Position numbers and translations under genes: made by a program. From Spirosoma montaniterrae (GTDB lineage: Bacteria; Bacteroidota; Bacteroidia; Cytophagales; Spirosomataceae), in NCBI RefSeq assembly GCF_001988955.1, contig NZ_CP014263.1:4620001-4684000 (forward strand): a stretch of DNA of 64,000 nt. The letters are read 5' to 3'. The notes under the pieces were generated by a model that saw nothing but the letters and a program-made list of their open reading frames with translations, made no database searches and had not been told where the DNA came from. Shown here piece after piece: positions 8,175 to 16,476 of this stretch; within the stretch, counting starts at the first letter, position 1, and each line of letters begins with the position of its first letter.

Positions 8175-8266
8175 GATGAGTGATGAACGATGAGTGATGA
8201 GTTTGCTGACGCAAAAAGAAATACACCGGCGTCAGCAAACTCATCACTCATCGTTCATCACTCATC
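8175..8266 (+). terminator. Long perfect inverted repeat, likely terminator
   Basis: Arms of 38 nt (8175-8212 and 8229-8266) are exact reverse complements around a 16-nt loop and are followed by GTTTTTT. Each arm contains internal direct repeats of GATGAGTGATGA. It separates the thioredoxin-like gene from proC; its length and repeat nature suggest a mobile or recombination-made terminator. Confidence 0.75.
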
Positions 8267-8286
8267 GTTTTTTACCCCCACCTTCT

Positions 8287-9090
8287 ATGAAAATTGCAAT
8301 CGTTGGCTGTGGCAACATGGGCATGGCCTTTGCTAAGTCATTCATTCAGTACAACCTGGTCAAAACCGACGATCTGCTGCTGATTGAGAAAAGTACCGAC
8401 CGTTCGGAGAGCCTCCGGCACGAAAAAGCGGGCGTTGTGGTCGATACCATCGGGCCGCGCGTGAGTGATGTCGATCTGATTATTCTGTCGGTAAAGCCAC
8501 AGGATTTTAAAAGCGTACACGACGAACTGCGCCCTGTTATCAGACCCTATCAGTTGGTTTTGTCGATCATGGCGGGCATTCCTATCGCGCAGATTCAGGA
8601 GAAGCTCGGCCATCCGCTCGTGGTGCGGGCTATGCCCAACACCCCGGCTATGCTCGGCATGGGCATTACCGGCTTCACCGCAGCCAAAGAAGTTGACATG
8701 GCAAGCCTGCGCCGGGTCGAAAATCTGATTAATGCCACGGGCCGGTCGATTTTCTTAGAAGACGAGGCTATGCTCGACGCCGTAACGGCCCTAAGCGGCT
8801 CCGGCCCGGCTTATTTTTACTACGTCGTGAAAGCAATGGTCGAAGCCGGGCAACAGATGGGCTTCGACGCGGGCGTATCGTCCCTGTTGGTCAAGCAAAC
8901 TATGCTCGGCGCGTATCACCTCATTAATAACGCCGATAAATCGCTGGACGATCTTATCAAGGCTGTGGCGTCAAAAGGTGGCACCACTGAGGCCGCCCTT
9001 CGCACGTTTGAGTCGGGTGGACTGTCGGATACGCTCATCGCCGGTATCAAAGCCGCCCAAACGCGGGCAACCGAGCTGTCGAAGGGGTGA
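8287..9090 (+). CDS. proC: Pyrroline-5-carboxylate reductase
   Basis: The 267-aa product is ProC, which reduces 1-pyrroline-5-carboxylate to proline with NAD(P)H. It opens with the Rossmann motif IAIVGCGNMGMA, has VVRAMPNTPAMLG in the middle, and the C-terminal family signature region with ALSGSGPAYFYYVVKAM and KGGTTEAAL. I chose the ATG at 8287 because the frame upstream of it lies inside the inverted repeat 8175-8266, and this start gives the usual family length. A hairpin overlapping the stop codon separates it from the convergent purB. Confidence 0.95.
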   Translation: MKIAIVGCGNMGMAFAKSFIQYNLVKTDDLLLIEKSTDRSESLRHEKAGVVVDTIGPRVSDVDLIILSVKPQDFKSVHDELRPVIRPYQLVLSIMAGIPIAQIQEKLGHPLVVRAMPNTPAMLGMGITGFTAAKEVDMASLRRVENLINATGRSIFLEDEAMLDAVTALSGSGPAYFYYVVKAMVEAGQQMGFDAGVSSLLVKQTMLGAYHLINNADKSLDDLIKAVASKGGTTEAALRTFESGGLSDTLIAGIKAAQTRATELSKG

Positions 9091-9124
9091 TGTGAAGCCG
9101 AAGTTGGAGATTCGGCTTCACATC
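9089..9124. terminator. Shared hairpin between convergent proC and purB
   Basis: Perfect 14-bp arms (9089-9102, 9111-9124) surround an 8-nt loop and overlap both stop codons. There is no long T run, so strength is uncertain. Confidence 0.6.
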
Positions 9125-10463
9125 ATACACCTGTATAACTAAACGGCGTAATGGCCCGCAATTCCTGCTTCACCGAATCAGACACGTCTAACCCGTCGAT
9201 AAAGGTTTGGATGGTTTGCTCGGTGATTTTTTCGTTGGTGCGGGTCAAAGCTTTCAGGGCTTCGTAAGGCTGTGGATAGCCTTCGCGCCGGAGAATGGTC
9301 TGGATTCCCTCGGCCACAACCGCCCAGTTGTCTTCGAGATCGGCACGAATAGCGGCCTCGTTCAGCTCAAGCTTATCTATGCCTTTCAGCAACGACTTCA
9401 GAGCAATAACCGAATGCGCAAACGGTACGCCGAGACTGCGTAAAACGGTTGAGTCGGTCAGGTCGCGCTGGAGCCGTGAAATAGGTAGTTTAGCTGATAA
9501 ATGCTCGAACAGCGCGTTGGCAATGCCGAGGTTACCTTCCGAATTCTCGAAATCAATAGGGTTCACTTTGTGCGGCATGGCCGACGAACCTACTTCGCCC
9601 GCTTTCAGTTTCTGCTTGAAATAATTCATCGACACATACGTCCACACGTCGCGGTCGAAGTCAATCAGAATGGTGTTTAGCCGTTTGAAGGCGTCGAGCG
9701 TGGCTGCCAGCATGTCATAATGCTCAATCTGGGTGGTGAACTGACTCCGTACCATGCCGAGACGTTGCACGAAGTTGTCACCAAATTTTTTCCAGTCTTC
9801 GTTCGGATAAGCCACGGCGTGGGCATTGAAATTGCCCGTTGCCCCACCAAATTTTGCTGCCGTTGGCACGGCGTCTAACAGCAATAGCTGCTTTTCGATA
9901 CGCTCTACAAACACCTGAATCTCTTTGCCCAAGCGCGTGGGCGATGCCGGTTGGCCGTGTGTCCGGGCCAGCATAGATACGTTTGCCCACTGTTCGGCCA
10001 GTTGTTGCAAACGCACCTGCACCTGCCGGTACAATGGCACAATTTCAACGTCCATCGCTTCGCGCAGAGACAACGGAATGGCCGTGTTGTTGACATCCTG
10101 CGATGTTAGGCCGAAATGAATAAACTCCAGAAATGGCTCAACCGGCGATCCGTTCAGCTTTTCTTTGATAAAATACTCAACGGCCTTAACGTCGTGATTG
10201 GTCGTTTTCTCGATTTCTTTGATCCGCAGCGCGTCGGCTTCAGAGAATTGCCCGTACAATGCCCGCAAAGCCGGAAACCGCGCCGACTCAACGCCCGCCA
10301 ATTGTGGTACGGGCCACTCGCAGAGCGCGATGAAATACTCGATTTCGATACGAACCCGGTAGCGAATCAGGCCGAATTCGGAAAAGTAGGGAGCCAATGC
10401 CTCAACCTGACGACGATAGCGGCCATCGACGGGCGAAATGGCCGTAAGAGCAGACAAATTCAT
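9123..10463 (-). CDS. purB: Adenylosuccinate lyase
   Basis: The 446-aa product is PurB, which cleaves SAICAR to AICAR and adenylosuccinate to AMP in purine synthesis. The fumarase/aspartase-superfamily signature SSAMPHKVNPIDFENSEGN is present, along with LTSQDVNNTA and the catalytic-His region ARTHGQPASPT. Length is typical of the E. coli-like form. It stands alone, converging on proC, with a TACCTTTG box just upstream of the start. The purine pathway neighbours are not in the window. Confidence 0.96.
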   Translation of the reverse strand: MNLSALTAISPVDGRYRRQVEALAPYFSEFGLIRYRVRIEIEYFIALCEWPVPQLAGVESARFPALRALYGQFSEADALRIKEIEKTTNHDVKAVEYFIKEKLNGSPVEPFLEFIHFGLTSQDVNNTAIPLSLREAMDVEIVPLYRQVQVRLQQLAEQWANVSMLARTHGQPASPTRLGKEIQVFVERIEKQLLLLDAVPTAAKFGGATGNFNAHAVAYPNEDWKKFGDNFVQRLGMVRSQFTTQIEHYDMLAATLDAFKRLNTILIDFDRDVWTYVSMNYFKQKLKAGEVGSSAMPHKVNPIDFENSEGNLGIANALFEHLSAKLPISRLQRDLTDSTVLRSLGVPFAHSVIALKSLLKGIDKLELNEAAIRADLEDNWAVVAEGIQTILRREGYPQPYEALKALTRTNEKITEQTIQTFIDGLDVSDSVKQELRAITPFSYTGV

Positions 10464-10479
10464 AGATTATTCTAAAACG

Positions 10480-10487
10480 CAAAGGTA
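10480..10487 (-). promoter_or_regulatory. Putative -7 box of purB
   Basis: The minus strand reads TACCTTTG, an exact TAnnTTTG, 16 nt before the purB ATG. No good -33 TTG was found. Confidence 0.45.
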
Positions 10488-10502
10488 CAACTTCAGTCCG
10501 CT

Positions 10503-10664
10503 TTGCCACGCCCTATTTCCTCTGCCAGTTTTACCGTTAACCGTCAGCTACTGCCCGACGGAACGCTGTTGGTTTCCTACCAACCCCCACTTAGTAAAAC
10601 AAGCACCTTTCACCGCCTGACACCCGGCCCGGCCCGGCTCTCTTGCGACTGCGGTTGTGATTGA
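10503..10664 (+). CDS. Possible small ORF or gene remnant
   Basis: This frame encodes 53 residues from a TTG (no ATG or GTG is available) and ends with the Cys-rich tail LSCDCGCD. The middle, LLPDGTLLVSY, reads like a real beta-hairpin sequence rather than noise. I know of no family it belongs to. It sits in the 250-nt gap between purB and the outer-membrane protein gene. It could be a short secreted or metal-binding peptide, the 3' remnant of a lost gene, or chance. Confidence 0.2.
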   Translation: MPRPISSASFTVNRQLLPDGTLLVSYQPPLSKTSTFHRLTPGPARLSCDCGCD

Positions 10665-10713
10665 TTATTGATTTGGTGTGAGGGGTTATATTTACTTCGA
10701 TTTTACTCAAGAC

Positions 10714-11340
10714 ATGAAAAAAATACTTTTCGTAATTTTCTATTGCTGGTTAGTCGGACCAGCGAGTGCCCAGACTGGGCTTTTCAATAAATCCATCCGC
10801 GTAGCAGGAGACCTGATAAACGATAGTCAGGATAAGAATGGAAAGTTCACCGGAGTAAGATATTCCCTAATCTACTCGAAACAAGTGTGGACGGATAGGT
10901 GGAATGTAGAGAGCGGAATAAGTTACATCAACTATTACTCTCTTCAGCAGTTTGAACCATATTCATATTTTTTCAAAGGCGATCACGCTCAACGTGTTTC
11001 GGCTGACTTCACCATCTTCTACGGTCTCTTAAAAAGTAAGCGACTTACATTTAAAATTGGCGCAGGGCCATCTATATGGTATCAACGAAACGGTGCCGTG
11101 AGAGACTTAACAGGGCATGTCAATGGCTCTCAGGTTCAGTATGTTACATTTGACAGGACATATACCAACGAAGCGGGCATAAGTATAAACATCGGTAGTG
11201 GCGTTGATTATAAAGTAGCTCCAAGAGTAGAACTTGGCATACGAGCAGGTATCATCGGCGACGTAACGAACCGATATGGTTATAGCGCGCTCATAGGTAC
11301 GCTCACCGCTTTAGGCGCACAGGTTAGCTACCGCTTCTAA
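10714..11340 (+). CDS. Predicted outer-membrane beta-barrel protein
   Basis: I start at ATG 10714 because MKKILFVIFYCWLVGPASAQ is a clear signal peptide; an ATG-less extension upstream adds nothing. The 208-aa product alternates hydrophobic and polar residues in aromatic-rich strands (YSLIYSKQVWTDRWNVESGI, ALGAQVSYRF) and ends in an aromatic Phe, all typical of Bacteroidota outer-membrane beta-barrels of the PF13568 type. Function is unknown. The coding sequence is AT-richer than its neighbours. A strong hairpin follows. Confidence 0.75.
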   Translation: MKKILFVIFYCWLVGPASAQTGLFNKSIRVAGDLINDSQDKNGKFTGVRYSLIYSKQVWTDRWNVESGISYINYYSLQQFEPYSYFFKGDHAQRVSADFTIFYGLLKSKRLTFKIGAGPSIWYQRNGAVRDLTGHVNGSQVQYVTFDRTYTNEAGISINIGSGVDYKVAPRVELGIRAGIIGDVTNRYGYSALIGTLTALGAQVSYRF

Positions 11341-11353
11341 ACGACACTCAAAC

Positions 11354-11388
11354 AATGCCGCAACGCCTGTGGTGGGCGTTGCGGCATT
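11354..11388. terminator. Bidirectional hairpin terminator
   Basis: Fourteen-base perfect arms (11354-11367, 11375-11388) surround a 7-nt loop between two convergent genes. The T run is weak. Confidence 0.65.
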
Positions 11389-11393
11389 ACCAA

Positions 11394-12779
11394 TCAAAAC
11401 GGATTCAAATACACCCCTACCCCAATCCACGAGGTTTGCTGCTGCTCAAACTGACTGTATGGCCGGAAACCGGAATAGCCTTCGAGCAAAAACGTGATGT
11501 TGTTTTGTGTGCGGCCTACCTCTACGCCGATACCGCCGTGAATGCCGGGCCGGAAGTCGGTTTGCTGCCAGAATTTCACGTCGACTCCGCCAACCAGCCG
11601 GGCCGCCCGCTCCGACGTTTTTCTGTAGAACGTACCAATCTGGGCACTCAGGCGTTCGCGCTCTTCGCGTTTGCGTAGCCCAATACCTAAGCCGCCATAG
11701 ACACGCCAATCGCCCACCATGCGCGAGTAGGTGGCATCGAGTACTTCGTAATTGACCGGATTGGGCGAAGGAGCCGTAATACGATTGCGGTAGATGAAAT
11801 CATCGCCGAGGTGTGCCGACAGGTGGTACACCCGAAAACGCCAGTTGTGCATACCCCGCCGAACGTTATAAATAATGCTGACTTTATAGTCATTGTTCAT
11901 AATCTGCCGACGCTGCCGCCCTTTGTCGGCATCCCAATAGACTTCAAACTGCGTAAACGATGCCAGATCGAGTACCAGTTCTTCTGAGCGACCGGGCGCG
12001 GTAGTTCGGCGGTAGAACGGCTTCGCAAAGCCAAACGCAAACGGCACAATGCTGCCTTTATATTTCTGACCCTCTGTGTAGTACACGGGTAGAACACTGC
12101 CGTAGGTCTGCGCTTCGAGCGGATCGAGCAAAATTGGATCGAACAGATGACCTTTCGGTAAAAACTCGTGTTTCGGGCGAGTCACAACGGCGGGTTCGCT
12201 GGCGACGGTGGCAGGGGCTACCGACACGCTATCGACTGTTTTGGCCGGGCGTTGCTTTTTTTCGCGCTTTGGGCGTTCGGCTTTTACAGCGGGTGGGGCT
12301 GCTTCTACCGGTGTTGGAGCCGTTTTCACGGGTTCTGTTACTACAGGTAGCGTAGCAGGGGCCGGTGGTGCTGGTTCAGCGGGCGTTTCTTTCCGGCGTT
12401 TCTCCCGTTTTTCTTTACGCGATGGCTCAGCAGGAGCCGATTTGGCCGTAGTTGGGGCTTCCACTGCGGTTGGCGCAGGGGTCACGGTGGGTTGCGGTGC
12501 GCTGGTTGTTTGCTTAGGTGGTTCCGGCTCTTTGCCTGCTCTTTTGGCCTGACGCTGCCGTTCTTTTTCGGCTTGCCGCGCTTCGTATTCGCGTTGTTTC
12601 TGCGCCCACTCGGCCCGGATCTGCCGTTCGCGCTGAACTTCGCGTTCTACTTTTTCTTTCTGCCGCTGCTCGGCGGGGGTCAGGGTGCGGGCGGCTGGAG
12701 CCGTAGTTTTGGGTTGTTGTGCAAGGGCTGTTGTGCCGGTTATTCCAAGCAGAAGCAACGTTAGTAGCGGGTGTTTCAT
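11394..12779 (-). CDS. Secreted Lys/Glu- and Pro-rich protein with C-terminal beta-barrel-like domain
   Basis: I chose ATG 12779, giving a signal peptide MKHPLLTLLLLGITGTTALA. The 461-aa product has three parts: a charged coiled-coil region rich in KVEREVQRERQ-type repeats (about 25-90), a low-complexity Pro/Ala/Lys linker (about 90-200), and a C-terminal domain of about 250 residues. That last domain has alternating aromatic strands, ends in VGVYLNPF, and looks like an outer-membrane barrel. The coiled coil and linker could span the periplasm or contact peptidoglycan. I do not recognise the family; role is unknown. Confidence 0.75.
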   Translation of the reverse strand: MKHPLLTLLLLGITGTTALAQQPKTTAPAARTLTPAEQRQKEKVEREVQRERQIRAEWAQKQREYEARQAEKERQRQAKRAGKEPEPPKQTTSAPQPTVTPAPTAVEAPTTAKSAPAEPSRKEKREKRRKETPAEPAPPAPATLPVVTEPVKTAPTPVEAAPPAVKAERPKREKKQRPAKTVDSVSVAPATVASEPAVVTRPKHEFLPKGHLFDPILLDPLEAQTYGSVLPVYYTEGQKYKGSIVPFAFGFAKPFYRRTTAPGRSEELVLDLASFTQFEVYWDADKGRQRRQIMNNDYKVSIIYNVRRGMHNWRFRVYHLSAHLGDDFIYRNRITAPSPNPVNYEVLDATYSRMVGDWRVYGGLGIGLRKREERERLSAQIGTFYRKTSERAARLVGGVDVKFWQQTDFRPGIHGGIGVEVGRTQNNITFLLEGYSGFRPYSQFEQQQTSWIGVGVYLNPF

Positions 12780-12841
12780 AAAAAGCCAGATAACTGAAAC
12801 AGCAAAGAGCACAGCCGCAATGGCTATGCCCTTACCAAATG

Positions 12842-14206
12842 CTATTTCTTCAATGCAGCGTAATGTTTATAAAAATAGGGGATTGTTTCGATGCCTTTGT
12901 AGAAGTTGAACAGGCCGTAGCTTTCATTGGGCGAGTGCAGCGCGTCGGAGTCTAACCCAAAACCCATCAGAATGGATTTGATACCTAACTCACGCTCAAA
13001 CAAAGCCACAATCGGAATGCTGCCTCCGCCCCGCGTTGGAATGGGTTTCTTACCCCAGGCTTCTTCAAACGCCCGGCTGGCGGCTTCAAACTCCACCGAA
13101 TCGGTCGGCGTCACATAGGGTAATCCACCATGATGTGGCTTCACCACTACCGATACGCCCGCCGGAGCAATGGCTTTAAAATGGTTGGTAAACAACTCCG
13201 TAATTTCATCGGGCGTTTGGTTAGGTACTAAACGCATACTGATTTTGGCCGATGCTTTCGAGGGTAGCACCGTCTTGGCTCCTTCGCCCGTGTAGCCGCC
13301 CCAGATGCCGTTTGCGTCGAGCGTGGGCCGGATGCTGGTGCGCTCGTTGGTCGAGTAACCGGCTTCGCCCATTACATCGTTGATGCCGAGGTCGCGTTTG
13401 TATTCGTCCAGGTCGAACGGAGCTTTTGCCAGTTCGGCGCGGTCGGCATCGCTCAGGTCAATCACGTTGTCGTAAAAACCAGGAATAGTAATACGACCCT
13501 GATCGTCGTGGAGGCTGGCAATCATCTTCGCCAGCACATTGATCGGGTTTGCTACGCCCCCGCCATACACGCCCGAATGCAGATCACGGTTGGGGCCGGT
13601 CACTTCCACTTCCACATACGACAACCCCCGCAAGCCCGCTTCGAGCGAAGGGGTTTCGTTCGATATAATGCTCGTATCAGAAATCAGAATTACGTCGGCC
13701 TGTAGCATGTCGCGGTGTTCGGCCACAAACGTGCCGAGGTGGTCGGAGCCGACTTCTTCTTCCCCTTCAATCATCACCTTCACATTGCAGGGCAGGCCGT
13801 CGGTTGCGCCCATCATCTCAAGGGCTTTGATGTGCATATAAAACTGCCCCTTGTCGTCGCAGGCTCCGCGTGCGTATATGCGCTCGTTGCGGATGGTTGG
13901 CTCAAACGGGGGAGTATGCCAGAGTTCGTAAGGGTCGGCGGGCTGAACGTCGTAGTGACCATAGACCAGGACCGTTGGGCGGGCAGGGTCAATTAGTTTT
14001 TCGGCGTACACGATGGGATGCCCGGCGGTTTCAAACAGTTGAGCATTGTCTAAACCTGCCGCCGTCAATTTATCGCGGACAAACTCAGCCGCCCGCCGGA
14101 CGTCGTTTTTGAAGGAAGAATCGGCGGATACCGATGGAATGCGTAACAGGTCGAGCAGTTCATCGAGAAACCGCTGCTTATGTTCGGTAAGATACGTTGT
14201 TGACAT
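12842..14206 (-). CDS. M20-family dipeptidase
   Basis: The 454-aa product is an M20 zinc peptidase of the dipeptidase/CNDP type. Metal-site stretches are visible: VYGHYDVQPAD (His and Asp ligands), RGACDDKGQ (bridging Asp), EGEEEVGSDH (catalytic and ligand Glu), and near the C-terminus the last ligand His in SDALHSPNE. A dimerisation insert with DLHSGVYGG lies in the middle. There is no signal peptide, so a cytoplasmic dipeptidase hydrolysing imported peptides is likely. It lies 62 nt upstream of the secreted protein gene on the same strand. Confidence 0.93.
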   Translation of the reverse strand: MSTTYLTEHKQRFLDELLDLLRIPSVSADSSFKNDVRRAAEFVRDKLTAAGLDNAQLFETAGHPIVYAEKLIDPARPTVLVYGHYDVQPADPYELWHTPPFEPTIRNERIYARGACDDKGQFYMHIKALEMMGATDGLPCNVKVMIEGEEEVGSDHLGTFVAEHRDMLQADVILISDTSIISNETPSLEAGLRGLSYVEVEVTGPNRDLHSGVYGGGVANPINVLAKMIASLHDDQGRITIPGFYDNVIDLSDADRAELAKAPFDLDEYKRDLGINDVMGEAGYSTNERTSIRPTLDANGIWGGYTGEGAKTVLPSKASAKISMRLVPNQTPDEITELFTNHFKAIAPAGVSVVVKPHHGGLPYVTPTDSVEFEAASRAFEEAWGKKPIPTRGGGSIPIVALFERELGIKSILMGFGLDSDALHSPNESYGLFNFYKGIETIPYFYKHYAALKK

Positions 14207-14297
14207 AGAGGACTGACCCGGTCAAAAAAGTTGCCCCGAAGTTACGTAGTTTTCGCGCAACGACAGGGCAAAGAGCTTTATGATATGATTTTGTAGC

Positions 14298-14951
14298 TCA
14301 GTTTCTTTTCTTTCGGAGCCGAATCAGCACCGTTCGACTTTCCTGCCCACGCAACAGCCGACCGATGTTTTTCTGGTGGGTAAGCACAACCATCAGAAAA
14401 ATAACAAAGCCGAACGCAATGAGCAGGGGCGGTTCTTTTTCGCCGAAAACGCGCAGCAGCAGCAGCACCGGAAAGGCGAGTGCTGCCATAATCGACCCTA
14501 ACGAAACGTATTGTGAGGCAATGACCACCAGCAGAAAAACAGCGATGCAAAGCACGGCCACTTCGGGGTGAATTGCCAGCACCATACCTAACAGCGAGGC
14601 TACACCTTTTCCGCCTTTAAAGTTGGCAAAGACTGGATACAAATGGCCGATAACAGCAATCAGGCCAAAAACGATTTTGAACGTTAGAATTTCGTTGGTC
14701 GTGATGACGTCAAAGTTCCAGAGCAGGGTCGATAAAATAGCGGCTGTGTAACCCTTCAGCACATCAACCAGCATAACCACTGTGCCAGCGCGTTTACCCA
14801 ACGTGCGAAACGTGTTGGTAGCACCAGCATTGCCGCTACCATACTGCCGAATGTCGATACCAAAAAATCCCTGTCCATACCAAACGGCGGTCGGGATTGA
14901 CCCAAGTAGATAAGCCACTACTGCCGTTACGCAAATCAGAAGTACGTTCAT
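14298..14951 (-). CDS. plsY: Glycerol-3-phosphate acyltransferase PlsY
   Basis: The 217-aa inner-membrane protein matches PlsY, which acylates glycerol-3-phosphate from acyl-phosphate in phospholipid synthesis. The three conserved motifs are visible: GSIPTAVWYG (motif 1, near residue 17), GSGNAGATNTFRTLGK (motif 1-2 loop), and FKGGKGVASLLG (motif 2). Several hydrophobic helices follow; family length is about 200. The basic C-terminus is slightly extended. It is a single gene in its own stretch. Confidence 0.95.
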   Translation of the reverse strand: MNVLLICVTAVVAYLLGSIPTAVWYGQGFFGIDIRQYGSGNAGATNTFRTLGKRAGTVVMLVDVLKGYTAAILSTLLWNFDVITTNEILTFKIVFGLIAVIGHLYPVFANFKGGKGVASLLGMVLAIHPEVAVLCIAVFLLVVIASQYVSLGSIMAALAFPVLLLLRVFGEKEPPLLIAFGFVIFLMVVLTHQKNIGRLLRGQESRTVLIRLRKKRN

Positions 14952-15109
14952 TAACGAAATCAGAAGGAGTATTCAGTAAAAGAGAGACTGTATTGCAGAT
15001 TCACTACTCAATTTCACAGTCATGTAACTGTAAAATTAATTTATGTTTGGCAACTTCGCAATTTATTTATCTCAAAAACCACTCGGCACGAGGGCAATTT
15101 TTGTCCATT

Positions 15110-16390
15110 TTACTTCCCTCCTACCACCACTTCAAGCAGTTCATCGTCACCCAAATACTTGTTGGCAGCTTGTAGTATGTCATCGGGCGTTACGGCGCGG
15201 ATGTTGTTGATGTACGTCGTCAAAAAATCAGTAGGCAGGCCATCGAGGAGGATTACCTTGTAGCGGTCGGCAATTTCAAACGGTGTGTTCAACGACCCAA
15301 CAAATTCGCCTGCCATGAAATTCTGTACGGTTTGCAGTTCGTCGGCAGTTACGGGTTCGGTTTGTAAAACCTGTATTTCCTTTCGAATCTCATCGAGTGT
15401 TTGTTGGGTGTTCTCTTTTTTCACGTCGGTGCCGATCAGCAGATAGCCATCATGCCGAAACGAGGGCATATTCGACGAAATACCGTAGGTAAAACCTTTG
15501 TCTTCCCGAATATTTTTCATCAGCCGTGAGCCGAAGTAGCCGCCTAACAACTCATTAGTAACCAGCATTTTAAAAAAATCGGGATGCGAACGTGTAAAGA
15601 GCCGACGCCCCAGCCGAATCGTTGACTGTACGCTTGCCGGCTTCGCAGCCAACACGGGCGATTTATCATTTTTCGCCATTGAACCGGCAAAACCCGACAA
15701 TTCATCCGGGCGTACAGGTAATTGACCAAGCGTTTGATCGATTAGCGCAATATCGGTTTCGCTGACATCGCCCGATAAAATAAGCTGGAATGGACGGTTA
15801 CGAATAACGCGCTCGTAGAAATCCGCAATATCGGTGCGGCTGATGGCTTCGATAGCTTCGGGCTGCTGACTCCGTCCGTAAGGATGAGCCGTTCCGAACA
15901 GTTTTTCACGGAATAGTATCCCGGCCAGATAGGCATTTTTCTCGAAATTGACTCGCAGGTTTTGTAAGGTGATATTACGCAGATCGTCTAACTCTTTCTC
16001 CGGAAACGTTGGTTCGGTAAGCAACTCACGAAGCATCGGCAGTACTTCTGGCAGAAAGCGGGTCAGGCAGTAGACAACAAGGCTGGCCCGGTCGGGGCCG
16101 CTGTTAAGTTCTAAGAATGCGCCGTAGCGGTCGAAATATTCACTAATCTGGGCTGATGACCGGCTTGAGGTGCCTTCGGCCAGCATTTTTACGGCAAAAA
16201 AAGCACTGGCGGGCGTTGTTTCATACCATGTGCCCGCATCAAATATACATTCGAGCCGCATCACCGGTTGGTGAGCCACTGTAATGCGGTGAATAGGAAC
16301 GCCATTCGTTAGTGAGGTGGCCTGAACAGCGGGCAACCGCACGTCATGAATAGCCTGAAAAGAGGGCGATTGGGTTCTGTCGAGAATCAT
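15110..16390 (-). CDS. M16-family peptidase-like protein lacking the zinc motif
   Basis: The 426-aa product has the two-domain fold pattern of the M16 (insulinase/mitochondrial processing) family, including ENTQQTLDEI and AGEFVGSLNTPFEIADRYK-like segments. The place where HxxEH should lie reads AFFAVKMLAEGT, so the zinc ligands are absent. In many bacteria an inactive M16 subunit pairs with an active one from an adjacent gene; no second M16 gene is here. It may be a regulatory or chaperone-like partner of a distant M16 peptidase. There is no signal peptide in the chosen frame. The gene follows the porV terminator. Confidence 0.85.
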   Translation of the reverse strand: MILDRTQSPSFQAIHDVRLPAVQATSLTNGVPIHRITVAHQPVMRLECIFDAGTWYETTPASAFFAVKMLAEGTSSRSSAQISEYFDRYGAFLELNSGPDRASLVVYCLTRFLPEVLPMLRELLTEPTFPEKELDDLRNITLQNLRVNFEKNAYLAGILFREKLFGTAHPYGRSQQPEAIEAISRTDIADFYERVIRNRPFQLILSGDVSETDIALIDQTLGQLPVRPDELSGFAGSMAKNDKSPVLAAKPASVQSTIRLGRRLFTRSHPDFFKMLVTNELLGGYFGSRLMKNIREDKGFTYGISSNMPSFRHDGYLLIGTDVKKENTQQTLDEIRKEIQVLQTEPVTADELQTVQNFMAGEFVGSLNTPFEIADRYKVILLDGLPTDFLTTYINNIRAVTPDDILQAANKYLGDDELLEVVVGGK

Positions 16391-16405
16391 ATTGGTGCTT
16401 TAAAA

Positions 16406-16468
16406 GCGAACGAGTGAAAGCGCGAGCGAGTAAACTGCTTCTACTCACTCGCGCTTTCACTCGTTCGC
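16406..16468 (-). terminator. Long hairpin after porV
   Basis: Arms of 27 nt (16406-16432, 16442-16468) pair with a single mismatch around a 9-nt loop. Read on the minus strand the stem is followed by TTTTAA, suiting a terminator for porV, which stops at 16477. Confidence 0.75.
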
Positions 16469-16476
16469 CTATTGAT

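Noticed and set aside
8194..9090. Long start for proC giving 298 aa
   Set aside because: The added 31 residues are encoded by the inverted repeat 8175-8266. The ATG at 8287 gives normal ProC length.
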